This document shows, in pieces, positions 43,862-52,673 of a stretch of 64,000 nt of DNA; position 1 is the first letter of the stretch, and each line of letters opens with the position of its first letter. The translations under genes were made by a program, and so were the position numbers. Source of the stretch: an uncultured Bacteroides sp. Its GTDB lineage: Bacteria; Bacteroidota; Bacteroidia; Bacteroidales; Bacteroidaceae. Where the stretch lies: positions 1 through 64,000 of the forward strand of contig NZ_CAUCSQ010000012.1 of NCBI RefSeq assembly GCF_958445495.1, in the 5' to 3' direction. Under the pieces are notes generated by a model that saw nothing but the letters and a program-made list of their open reading frames with translations, was not told where the DNA came from and made no database searches.

Positions 43862-45895
43862 ATGGCACTGAAACAGACATTTGTAAGCGGTTGCTTGTTG
43901 CTGTGTAGCGTGTTGTGTTGCCAGGCAATGGATGGCGGGCAGTTAGATTCGCTGAAAAGGACGTATCGCCTGTTATTATTGTCCACTGTCGGCAATGAGG
44001 AAGATGCCGTATGGAAGGACTTTATCCGGGTGCCGCCTGAAACGCAGATGTCTGACCAAGTGGTGATAGAGCTTCATCAACGTTATCCGTTCGACCTTGA
44101 TAAGATATCTTTTTATCTTTCTTCGCAAACGGAAGAAGGAGGATGGAAAGATATAAATTACAAAGATACGAAGCGTTCGGGATGGGAGCCGAAACGGCAT
44201 GTCGACCGTATTCTGGAACTTTCCAAGTTATATTATTCCGAGGCTACTCCATACTTCCGTTCGGAAGAGGTGAAAGCTTGTATCCACCGGGCACTTCAGT
44301 ATTGGTTTAAGGCAGGTTTGCAATGTAAAAACTGGTGGTATAATCAGATTGGGGTCCCTAAAGCGTTGGGAGAAGCTTTTGTTTTGTTGGAGGAACAACT
44401 TAGCGAGGAAGAAAAAAATGAAGCCATCCGGGCTATGCAGGTAGCCCGGATAGGCATGACCGGACAGAATAAGGTCTGGCTTGCCGGAAACGTATTGATA
44501 CGCGCGTTGCTCGACAAGGATGAACAATTGGTGAAAGAGGCGCGTGATGCAATTGTCTCCGAGGTGGTTTTGGGACGTAAGGAAGGCATCCAGCCGGATT
44601 GGAGTTTCCATCAGCACGGTCCGCAAATGCAGTTTGGCAATTACGGGCTTTCGTTTGTCACGAGTATGAGTTTCTATTACCGTTTGTTCCGGGAAACCGA
44701 TTACCGTTTTTCTTCTTCGCAAGCGGATATTTTGTTTTCTCTGGTGAAAGACGGTTATCAATGGGTGATCTGGAACCTCCGTATGGATGTCAATGCATTG
44801 GGCAGGCAGCTTTTTCATAATGCCCAGCTTCATAAGGCCTATGGGCTGGCGTTTGCTGCGGCGACTCTGGGACTGGGAGACGCTTTTCCGTTAAACGGCA
44901 ATTTGTTAATAGGGCACAAGCATTTCGATTATTCCGATTATACGGTACACCGCACCGCCTCATGGATGGCTTCCGTCCGCATGTCTTCGCGTCGGGTAAT
45001 CAATACCGAGCGGGTGAATGAAGATAATCTGAAAGGGTATTACTTGGGGGACGGGGCTACATATTATTATAGGAACGGAAATGAATATTTGAATGTCTTT
45101 CCTTTTTGGGACTGGCGGAAGATACCCGGTGTGACCGCTTATTCTGCCGCTGCTCCGCTTCCCGATATTGCCCGTGTAAATTCCCAGAACCGCACTTATA
45201 AAGTGGGGGGAGTGACTGACGGGCGTAACGGCATGTCGGCTATGGAACTGAAACGTGATAAGCTGCATGCCTATAAATCATGGCTTTTTACAGACCGCTT
45301 CGTGGTATGCATGGGGGCAGGCATCGCTGCCGATACGTCACTTGCGGTAACGACGTCTATCGAACAAAGCCTGAAACAAGGAGACTTCGAGGTATGGAAC
45401 GGAAATAACTGGGCGAAGAAAGACGGAAGTCATGCATATACGGGAAAAGATTTGCGTTTTTTCCATAACCGGACCGGATATATCGTTTTGAGCGGAGATA
45501 CTTGTGTGGCGGGTACCGAAAGGCGTACGGGAAGGTGGTCTGATTTTATGAAGATGTATCGGCCGGAGGAAGTGGCGGGCGAAGTGGCGTCGTTATATTT
45601 GTGTCACGGGGTACGTCCTGCGCAGAAGCAATATCTTTATATCGTATGTCCGGCAGTTGATAAGGGATTTGTCAGCAGTTTCGATTTGAAATCGGTAGAA
45701 GCCATACAAAATGACAGCATTGCCCAGGTATTGTTTCTTCCTGAAAAAAAACAGTGCTGGGCGGCAGTTTATCATCCGTGTACAATCGCTGTAAAAGGTA
45801 AGGCGTTGGTGGCGGATACTCCCGGTATGTATTGCTGGACGGAGAAGAAAGGGCAATTCATAAGGGAACAAAAAAAGGAATTCCTTTGTCGGTAG
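43862..45895 (+). CDS. PL8-family polysaccharide lyase
   Basis: 677 residues: signal peptide (ending near CCQAM), N-terminal (alpha/alpha) toroid (about 30-340), then the anti-parallel beta-sandwich domains typical of the hyaluronate/chondroitin/xanthan lyase family. Catalytic residues can be proposed: Asn203 (TGQNK), His252 (DWSFHQHG) and Tyr261 (GNYGLSF). Their spacing (49 and 9 residues) closely matches chondroitin AC lyase (Asn183, His233, Tyr242). The NWWYNQIGVP motif (157-166) is also classic. It would cleave next to a uronic acid by beta-elimination. The start at 43862 gives a clean signal peptide; the frame opens earlier (43808) inside the upstream GH95 gene. No sulfatase is encoded nearby, arguing against sulfated glycosaminoglycans. 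Confidence 0.85.
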   Translation: MALKQTFVSGCLLLCSVLCCQAMDGGQLDSLKRTYRLLLLSTVGNEEDAVWKDFIRVPPETQMSDQVVIELHQRYPFDLDKISFYLSSQTEEGGWKDINYKDTKRSGWEPKRHVDRILELSKLYYSEATPYFRSEEVKACIHRALQYWFKAGLQCKNWWYNQIGVPKALGEAFVLLEEQLSEEEKNEAIRAMQVARIGMTGQNKVWLAGNVLIRALLDKDEQLVKEARDAIVSEVVLGRKEGIQPDWSFHQHGPQMQFGNYGLSFVTSMSFYYRLFRETDYRFSSSQADILFSLVKDGYQWVIWNLRMDVNALGRQLFHNAQLHKAYGLAFAAATLGLGDAFPLNGNLLIGHKHFDYSDYTVHRTASWMASVRMSSRRVINTERVNEDNLKGYYLGDGATYYYRNGNEYLNVFPFWDWRKIPGVTAYSAAAPLPDIARVNSQNRTYKVGGVTDGRNGMSAMELKRDKLHAYKSWLFTDRFVVCMGAGIAADTSLAVTTSIEQSLKQGDFEVWNGNNWAKKDGSHAYTGKDLRFFHNRTGYIVLSGDTCVAGTERRTGRWSDFMKMYRPEEVAGEVASLYLCHGVRPAQKQYLYIVCPAVDKGFVSSFDLKSVEAIQNDSIAQVLFLPEKKQCWAAVYHPCTIAVKGKALVADTPGMYCWTEKKGQFIREQKKEFLCR

Positions 45896-45997
45896 GGGAG
45901 TGAGGAAAAGAATCCTTTCTTGCGATATTGTGGCTCTCATGCCTCTGCATGTGTGGGTCGGGTTCAGTTTATCTTTTATTTATTCATGTCTCCGGGG

Positions 45998-46057
45998 GAT
46001 TATGCTATTATTTGGCAGGATTATGCTATTGGATTTATAACCCGGACACTACTTTTG
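45998..46057 (+). promoter_or_regulatory. HTCS-type operator and promoter of the GH3 gene
   Basis: GATTATGCTATT occurs twice as an exact direct repeat (45998-46009 and 46019-46030), 21 bp apart start to start. Nineteen bp after the second copy lies TACTTTTG (46050-46057), an exact TAnnTTTG -7 element, and the GH3 ATG follows 28 bp later. The same arrangement with the same distances stands upstream of the susC at 52674. A two-turn direct repeat covering the -33 region is what an AraC-type activator dimer would use, and the HTCS gene lies between the two sites. Binding itself is inferred. Confidence 0.7.
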
Positions 46058-46085
46058 CTCTAAATAAATCTAATAAATAAAAGAA

Positions 46086-48404
46086 ATGAAACGATTCACA
46101 TTTTGTTTAGTGTCGGTTTTGTGCTGTTTGTTTTCTGTGGCGCAAATAAAAGAGAAAGAATATCCGCAATTAGGAAAAGCTTCGGTCAGAGAAGTCCTTG
46201 CCGCAATGACTTTAGAGGAAAAAGCCACTTTGGCAGGAGGAATGGGAGGAATTGATAAAAAGTTGCGGGTAAATCCCGAACCTGTTGTCGGACATACTTT
46301 AATAGGAGTTCCCGGAGCTGCGGGAGTGACAAATCCTTTTCCGCATTTGAATATCCCCATGTTGATTTTGGCAGACGGTCCTGCCGGAGTACGTATTGAT
46401 GTCCACCGGAATAACGATATGTCCCGTTCTTATTATGCAACGGCTTTTCCCGTAGCCACTCTGCTAGCCTCTTCCTGGGATACCGAGCTGGTGGAACAAG
46501 TCGGAAAAGCGTTTGGACATGAAGCGCATGAATATGGAGTAGACATTCTTCTGGCTCCGGCCATGAATATTCACCGCAATCCTTTGGGAGGACGCAACTT
46601 TGAATATTATTCGGAAGATCCTTTGGTTTCCGGACGTATTGCTGCCGCCATGATTAATGGCATTGAGAGCAATGGCGTAGGCACGTCAATCAAACATTTT
46701 GCTGCAAATAACGAAGAAACCAACCGGTTGGAAGTAAGCAGTGAGGTTACGGAACGTACTTTACGTGAGATTTATTTGAGAGGATTTGAAATTGCAGTGC
46801 GTGAAGCTCAGCCTTGGACGGTAATGAGTTCCTATAATTTAATCAACGGTGTTTACACCGCTGAAAGCAGGGAATTGTTAACAACGATTTTGCGTGATGA
46901 ATGGGGATTTCAAGGAGTAGTGGTTACTGACTGGTTCGGCGGCAAAGATGCCATTGCCATGATGAAAGCTGGCAATGACTTGTTGATGCCGGGATGGGCG
47001 GAACAGACACAATCTATTATTGATGCGGTAAAAGAAGGCAAGCTGGAAGAATCCGTATTGGATAAGAATGTGGAACGGATTTTAAATTTGATAGTAAAAT
47101 GTCCTTCTTTTAAAAGATATCCTTATTCGAATGCTCCTGAATTAAAAAAGAATGGAAAGCTTGTCCGGAAGGCAGCGGCTGAAAGCATGGTACTTTTGAA
47201 GAATGACGATTCGACTCTTCCTCTGAAAAAGAATCTTTATGTTGCGCTTTTTGGCGCTGCTTCTTATGATAATATCGCCGGTGGTTCCGGTAGCGGTGGG
47301 GTAAATAAGGCTTATAGCATATCTTTGAGCGAAGGGTTGCGTAATGTAGGATATCGTTTGAATGATAAGATGAAAGGCAATTATGAACGGTATGTTGCTG
47401 ATTTCAAACATAAATATACGGTAAATAACCCCTTGGTGACCCCTCCGGCCATGCCTGAAATGAAGCTCAATGCTAATTTGGTGAATCAGATGGCGGAACA
47501 GGCTGCGGTGGCAATTGTTACAATCGGAAAGAATGCGGGAGAAGGTGCTGATAGGAAAGAAGCAGATTTCAAGCTTTCCGGAGAGGAATTGGCTACGCTG
47601 AAATTAGTGAGCGAAACGTTTCATGCCAAAGGTAAGAAGGTCGTGGTCGTACTTAATATATCCAATGTTATCAAGACTGCTGATTGGATAGACTATGCGG
47701 ATGCGGTTTTGTTGGCATGGCAACCCGGTCAGGAAGGAGGAAATGCAATTGCCGATATTCTTTGCGGTGATGTTAATCCTTCCGGCAAACTGGCAACGAC
47801 ATTCCCTGTGGACTATAAGGATGTGCCTTCATATAATAATTTTCCGGGAACTCCTAAAAACGCTGTAAAACCGACTTTTTCTTTGTATGAGGAGGGAATC
47901 TATGTCGGTTATCGGTACTATAATACTTTTGGTATAAAAACCTCTTTTCCGTTTGGCTTCGGTCTTTCCTATACGCAATTTGATTATTCGGGTTTGAAAC
48001 TTAGTTCTGATAGTTTCAATGATTCGATTACGGTTTCCGTACAGATTACAAATACGGGCAAGGTTGCCGGAAAAGAAGTGGTGCAATTGTATTTAGGTGC
48101 GCCGGAAGGAAAGCTGGATAAACCGGTAAATGAGTTGAAAGCATTTGGCAAAACAAAATTATTGAAGCCCGGAGAAACACAAACATTGGCTTGGACGTTG
48201 GATTTGAAGAGCTTGGCCTCTTATGATGAGGATTTGTCCGGCTGGGTTGCTGATGCAGGGCGTTATACGGTGAATATAGGAGCATCTTCTACAGATATAC
48301 GGGTTTCTTCGGAGTTTAATCTGGAGAAAACCGTGATTGCGGAACTATGTCATAAAGCATTACAACCGACAAGAACCATTCCGGAATTGAGGATGAGGAA
48401 GTAA
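46086..48404 (+). CDS. GH3 glycoside hydrolase (beta-glucosidase/beta-xylosidase type)
   Basis: 772 residues: Sec signal (MKRFTFCLVSVLCCLFSVAQ), GH3 barrel (about 30-345), alpha/beta sandwich (about 365-590) and fibronectin III-like C-terminal domain (about 655-745). Nucleophile Asp282 in VVTDWFGG; substrate motif KHFAANNEE (203-211) and GRNFEYYSEDP (169-179). The layout resembles beta-glucosidases more than beta-N-acetylglucosaminidases. It would cut oligosaccharides in the periplasm. Its promoter carries the same operator as the right-hand susC operon, so it belongs to that regulon although the HTCS gene stands between. Not closely similar to the GH3 at 15146. Confidence 0.9.
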   Translation: MKRFTFCLVSVLCCLFSVAQIKEKEYPQLGKASVREVLAAMTLEEKATLAGGMGGIDKKLRVNPEPVVGHTLIGVPGAAGVTNPFPHLNIPMLILADGPAGVRIDVHRNNDMSRSYYATAFPVATLLASSWDTELVEQVGKAFGHEAHEYGVDILLAPAMNIHRNPLGGRNFEYYSEDPLVSGRIAAAMINGIESNGVGTSIKHFAANNEETNRLEVSSEVTERTLREIYLRGFEIAVREAQPWTVMSSYNLINGVYTAESRELLTTILRDEWGFQGVVVTDWFGGKDAIAMMKAGNDLLMPGWAEQTQSIIDAVKEGKLEESVLDKNVERILNLIVKCPSFKRYPYSNAPELKKNGKLVRKAAAESMVLLKNDDSTLPLKKNLYVALFGAASYDNIAGGSGSGGVNKAYSISLSEGLRNVGYRLNDKMKGNYERYVADFKHKYTVNNPLVTPPAMPEMKLNANLVNQMAEQAAVAIVTIGKNAGEGADRKEADFKLSGEELATLKLVSETFHAKGKKVVVVLNISNVIKTADWIDYADAVLLAWQPGQEGGNAIADILCGDVNPSGKLATTFPVDYKDVPSYNNFPGTPKNAVKPTFSLYEEGIYVGYRYYNTFGIKTSFPFGFGLSYTQFDYSGLKLSSDSFNDSITVSVQITNTGKVAGKEVVQLYLGAPEGKLDKPVNELKAFGKTKLLKPGETQTLAWTLDLKSLASYDEDLSGWVADAGRYTVNIGASSTDIRVSSEFNLEKTVIAELCHKALQPTRTIPELRMRK

Positions 48405-48425
48405 GGTTTGCACCTTGTTAAAAGG

Positions 48426-48456
48426 ACTTCCCAAATTCTTTTTGGGAAGTTTTTTA
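48426..48456 (+). terminator. Terminator of the GH3 gene
   Basis: ACTTCCCAA (48426-48434) pairs with TTGGGAAGT (48442-48450), perfect 9-bp stem, 7-nt loop, followed by TTTTTT. Confidence 0.9.
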
Positions 48457-48458
48457 TT

Positions 48459-48466
48459 TATATTTG
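48459..48466 (+). promoter_or_regulatory. Probable -7 element of the HTCS gene
   Basis: TATATTTG matches TAnnTTTG exactly. It begins immediately after the GH3 terminator T-run and only 9-21 bp before the three possible HTCS start codons, so the leader would be very short. No TTTG at the usual -33 distance. Confidence 0.4.
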
Positions 48467-48474
48467 TTCTCTAA

Positions 48475-51400
48475 ATGATTCTTATGATGAGATATTTCAC
48501 TTGTCTTTTACTCTTTTTTCTGTTTCAATCCGTGAAAGGGCAGGAATATCGCCATTATACCGTTAATGACGGGCTTCCGGGAAGTGATGTGACTGCAATT
48601 TGTGAAAATGAGTATTTTCTTTGGTTAGCTACCAATGAGGGATTGTGCCGATTTGACGGGCATGAGTTTAAAACGTATAGGAAAGGCAGTAATTCAGACA
48701 ATAGTTTGAGCGAGAATAATATCGAGAGTCTGATGTTTGATTCTAAAGGACTTCTTTGGATTGGGCTGAAGACGGGTGGTGTTGATATTTATAATCCCGG
48801 CAAGGACCGGTTTACCCATATTAGTGAGTTAGCAGACGATTATCCTCAACGGGTGACTTGTATCTTTGAGGATTCACAACATTCTATTTGGCTTGGTAGC
48901 TGGCGTTCGGGACTTTATCAGTTGGTTCCTTCAATAAAGGAAGAAGGAAAATATGAAGTGTTGAAACATTATCCCGGCACTATTGTCTCTACTTTAGTGG
49001 AGAAACCGGAAGGTTATCTTTGGATTGGCACTTATTACGGCTATTACTTATATGATATTCATAAGAAATGCAATGTGGAGACGAGACATAATGAGCATAC
49101 TATTTCCCAGTTTCTTGATAGAGGAGAGAAGAATACGTTATGGTATTCTGCCTGGTCGGAAGGACTTTTTAAGATAACTTGGAATGATGAGTTGACAGCA
49201 TTTGAAGAAAAACTCATTACTACCGATGCGGGTGATATTTACAGCCTCGCTTCTGATGCGGACAATCAGATTTTGATAGGTACTTGGGGAAGAGGAATGA
49301 GGAAGGCCGAGCTTGCGTGTGCGGAAAATGGGAATCATTTGATTACGGTCACCGACCCGCAGGTGAAGGCATTAGCCATCGAGTCGTTTTTTCGGGATAA
49401 ATATAACCGTCTTTGGATTGGCACTTATGGCAATGGCCTTTTCTGTTTCGACAATGAAAAACGCGGCATCAAACAGATTGCTCCGATTAATCAGGATAAT
49501 ATTTCTGCCGCGACGGTATTGCATGAGCTGGGAGAAGATAAGATGTTGATTGGTACTCAGGGAAATGGGCTTTTTGTATGCAATCAGAAAAATGGGGAAT
49601 TGTTTCCTAAACCGATGAGTGATTCGGAACAAGTCCCTAATCTGAACTACATCCAAACGATATATCTTGATAAAGAACTTTTGATTGTGGGGCATGACCA
49701 TTTAGGCTTTTGTTATGTGGAACATCCTTATGAGAATAGGATGAATTTTAAATTAAAGTCTTTCCAACCTGACCAGCGTTTAGGTAAAGTTACTTCTATT
49801 TACCGTGATCGTGATTCTCTTTTCTGGATTGGAACGAAGCAAAACGGGCTTGTTTCCTTACGCTATCAAAATAAACCGGCAGGCGGTGTCTTTTCACATA
49901 TAACGTACTACAACTCTTTCGGTCAGAATGATGAGATAACAGGTTTTGCACAAGCCCAGGACGGGCGTTTGTGGATATCGACACACAGCGGGTTGTACTT
50001 GTTCAATCCGGTGACCCGGAAAGTTGAGACATTTGAGGAAGAACATGTCTCTGATATGGTTTATAGGATGGTGGATGATCCTCTGAATGAGTGTCTTTGG
50101 TTAGGAACTTCGACAGGATTGAAACGTGTCGGTTACCGGGATAAAGCGGTAAAACCTTATTTCCCTTCTAATCTGCTTCCGTCCGGTGCCGTTCATACTT
50201 TGATATTGGACTCGGACAATAATTTGTGGTTCTCTATTGCCGACAGGGTGTATTGCTTGCGTAGCCAGAGTAAAAAATTGCAGGAACTCAATGTCTTGTC
50301 CTATGGGAAACAGGTGTTCACCTGTGCCGGAATCGTAAGCGAAAATGGAAAAAGGATGGTAGCTTTTGGCGGAACGGATAAGTTGCTGTTGGTAGAACCG
50401 CTTGTTGTACTCAACAAATCACAGGCAACCCGATTGTTGTTGACCGGATTGGAAATAAATCACCGGCAGGTGAGAGTGGGAGATGAGATTGGGGGAAAAG
50501 TGGTTTTGGATAAAGCATCGGAATATATTCAGGCATTGACGCTACCTTACCAGAGTAAGTGGATTAGTTTGGCATTTAAGGAAATTGGCCTGGGCAACTA
50601 TCGTAATAAATACCAGTATTATATCAAGGGGTTCAGCGATAACTGGCAATATATTGATATAGATAAACCGATTACTTTCTCACAATTGCAACCGGGAAAG
50701 TATGTTCTTCAGATTCGGCAACTGGGAGCTGAAAATAATGTCCCTTGTTATCATTTGGATATGACTATCCTCCCCCCGTGGTGGAAAACGGTTTGGTTTC
50801 ATACGGTTGAGGTTTTGGGAACTCTGTTTGTGATAGTTCTGGCAATCTTCTATATCCGTAATTATTATAGGAAACGGCAGTTGGAACGTACCGACGTTAT
50901 TGAGAAACGTAAAAAAGAAGAACTGCTGCAAGAGAAAGAGAGTTTTTTTGTCAGTTTGTCACATGATTTGATGACTCCTTTCTCTTTGATTATAGCTCCG
51001 GTTAATGATTTGCTCCGGAGAAAGGATTTACCGGAAGATTTGCAGGACAAATTGGGGATTATCGGTAAGAACGCGAACTTCCTTTCGGACATTTTTACTA
51101 CAATATTGGATTATAAACGTACTGTGGCGGTAAATGTGGAGTTGAAGGAAAGAAATATAGAGCTGGTATCATTTATCCGTATTGTAGTCAATTCTTTCGC
51201 TTACATTGCCCAAACGAAAGAATTGCATCTTACTTTCCAGACCGGACTTTCCAGATTAGATGTGCTGGTTGATTCGGTGAAACTGGAACGTATTATGTAC
51301 AATCTGTTGAGCAATGCTGTGAAATTTACACCGTCGAAAGGGAGTGTGCAGGTGAAGCTTTATCAGGGAGATACCGGAAGTTATACACTGGAAATCAGCG

Positions 51401-52431
51401 ATACGGGAAGTGGAATCGCCCCACAAAATCTGGATAAGGTTTTCGGTAAGTTTTATCAGGAAGCCAGGCCCGAAGAAGAGGGGATGAAAGGACTGGGATT
51501 GGGACTGTACATTGTGCAAAAGTTCGTGAAGATATTAGGCGGGACAATACGTGTCGATTCTGAATTGGGTAAAGGGACAACCTTCCAGGTATGTTTTCCG
51601 TTAAAATCTCCGGAAAAGGTCGTTTCTGTAGAAGACAATGATGAACAGGTTGCTGAAATGGATGAAAATCCTACAATTGTGATAGTAGAGGATAATGTCC
51701 AGTTATGTGATTATTTGCGAAAGGAATTTTCTGCTAATTTCCGTGTAATTGCTGTTTCTAACGGTCGGGAGGCGTTGAATATCATTCAGAAAGTATTGCC
51801 GGAAGTGGTGATTTCTGATGTTATGATGCCTGAAATGGACGGGTTGGCATTGTGTGAGGGAATTAAGCGGACACCGTTGCTTTCTGATATATTTGTCATC
51901 TTGTTATCCGCCAAGTCGTCTCCGGAAGATGAGTTGGCGGGATATAAAGCCGGGGCTGATTTCTATCTGAAGAAACCTTTTGATATGGAGATTCTTATTA
52001 ATCATGTGATGAATGTGTACGAAACTCGTAAGAAACGTAAAAAGCAAATCATTACAGAATTGTTTTCTCCGCAGAATGAAGGAATCGAAGTCGATGCTAA
52101 AGATGATTTTCTACGTAAGGCAGTGAAAGTTATTGAAGAACATCTCATGGATGACGGTTTTAAGATTGATAATTTCGCAGCGGAAATGAATGTGAGCAAA
52201 ACAGTGTTGCATCGCAAGTTTAAGATGTTAATCGGAGATACTCCGAATGTGTTTATCCGGAACATCCGTTTATATAAGGCCGCCCATTTGTTAAAGACTA
52301 CCGATTTGACAATTGCCGAGATTGCTTATCTGACAGGATTTAATCTATCTCATTATTTCATAAAATGTTTCAAGGAGCAGTACAATGAAACTCCCAACAA
52401 TTTCAGGAAGAGGATGGGAAAGGAGAGCTAA
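48475..52431 (+). CDS. Hybrid two-component system sensor-regulator (HTCS)
   Basis: 1318 residues in one chain: signal/anchor, a periplasmic sensor made of two beta-propellers of Reg_prop repeats (about 25-690; many LWIGT/LWLAT-type repeats), a Y_Y_Y domain (about 700-765: YQYYIKGFSDNWQYIDID), a membrane helix (about 775-797), HisKA with His829 (SLSHDLMTPFS), HATPase_c (NLLSNAVKFTP, DTGSGIAP), receiver with Asp1115 (VISDVMMPEMDGL) and a C-terminal AraC-type helix-turn-helix. It would sense a specific oligosaccharide in the periplasm and activate nearby operons. ATGs at 48475, 48484 and 48487 are all possible; the close promoter element favours the later ones. It stands between two copies of a shared operator (45998 and 52559). 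Confidence 0.96.
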   Translation: MILMMRYFTCLLLFFLFQSVKGQEYRHYTVNDGLPGSDVTAICENEYFLWLATNEGLCRFDGHEFKTYRKGSNSDNSLSENNIESLMFDSKGLLWIGLKTGGVDIYNPGKDRFTHISELADDYPQRVTCIFEDSQHSIWLGSWRSGLYQLVPSIKEEGKYEVLKHYPGTIVSTLVEKPEGYLWIGTYYGYYLYDIHKKCNVETRHNEHTISQFLDRGEKNTLWYSAWSEGLFKITWNDELTAFEEKLITTDAGDIYSLASDADNQILIGTWGRGMRKAELACAENGNHLITVTDPQVKALAIESFFRDKYNRLWIGTYGNGLFCFDNEKRGIKQIAPINQDNISAATVLHELGEDKMLIGTQGNGLFVCNQKNGELFPKPMSDSEQVPNLNYIQTIYLDKELLIVGHDHLGFCYVEHPYENRMNFKLKSFQPDQRLGKVTSIYRDRDSLFWIGTKQNGLVSLRYQNKPAGGVFSHITYYNSFGQNDEITGFAQAQDGRLWISTHSGLYLFNPVTRKVETFEEEHVSDMVYRMVDDPLNECLWLGTSTGLKRVGYRDKAVKPYFPSNLLPSGAVHTLILDSDNNLWFSIADRVYCLRSQSKKLQELNVLSYGKQVFTCAGIVSENGKRMVAFGGTDKLLLVEPLVVLNKSQATRLLLTGLEINHRQVRVGDEIGGKVVLDKASEYIQALTLPYQSKWISLAFKEIGLGNYRNKYQYYIKGFSDNWQYIDIDKPITFSQLQPGKYVLQIRQLGAENNVPCYHLDMTILPPWWKTVWFHTVEVLGTLFVIVLAIFYIRNYYRKRQLERTDVIEKRKKEELLQEKESFFVSLSHDLMTPFSLIIAPVNDLLRRKDLPEDLQDKLGIIGKNANFLSDIFTTILDYKRTVAVNVELKERNIELVSFIRIVVNSFAYIAQTKELHLTFQTGLSRLDVLVDSVKLERIMYNLLSNAVKFTPSKGSVQVKLYQGDTGSYTLEISDTGSGIAPQNLDKVFGKFYQEARPEEEGMKGLGLGLYIVQKFVKILGGTIRVDSELGKGTTFQVCFPLKSPEKVVSVEDNDEQVAEMDENPTIVIVEDNVQLCDYLRKEFSANFRVIAVSNGREALNIIQKVLPEVVISDVMMPEMDGLALCEGIKRTPLLSDIFVILLSAKSSPEDELAGYKAGADFYLKKPFDMEILINHVMNVYETRKKRKKQIITELFSPQNEGIEVDAKDDFLRKAVKVIEEHLMDDGFKIDNFAAEMNVSKTVLHRKFKMLIGDTPNVFIRNIRLYKAAHLLKTTDLTIAEIAYLTGFNLSHYFIKCFKEQYNETPNNFRKRMGKES

Positions 52432-52514
52432 AAGCTCTCCTTTATTTTTTGTAAGATAGCGGTATATATTCATTCGTCGCCACTACCGTATTTGAAGTTT
52501 GAGGGAACGGATAT

Positions 52515-52618
52515 GATAGCATTTTTGCGGTGTCTTATAGCACAATGTTAATACGAATGATTCTGTTATGAAATGGTAGTATTGTGCTATTCCATTGAGG
52601 GACGATAGTCTATTTTTG
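52515..52618 (+). promoter_or_regulatory. HTCS-type operator and promoter of the right-hand susC operon
   Basis: Plus-strand half-sites GATTCTGTTATG (52559-52570) and TATTGTGCTATT (52580-52591) are 21 bp apart; 19 bp after the second lies TATTTTTG (52611-52618), an exact -7 element. Spacing is identical to the site upstream of the GH3 gene. Two more half-sites lie upstream on the opposite strand (CATTGTGCTATA, 52547-52536, and AAAAATGCTATC, 52526-52515), also 21 bp apart, making a palindrome of tandem pairs. No -7 element serves the opposite strand. The susC ATG is 55 bp beyond the promoter. Confidence 0.7.
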
Positions 52619-52673
52619 CTTCCGTGAAACAGGCGAAAATACCTTTTGTTAAACATTCAAATTCTAATTTAGT

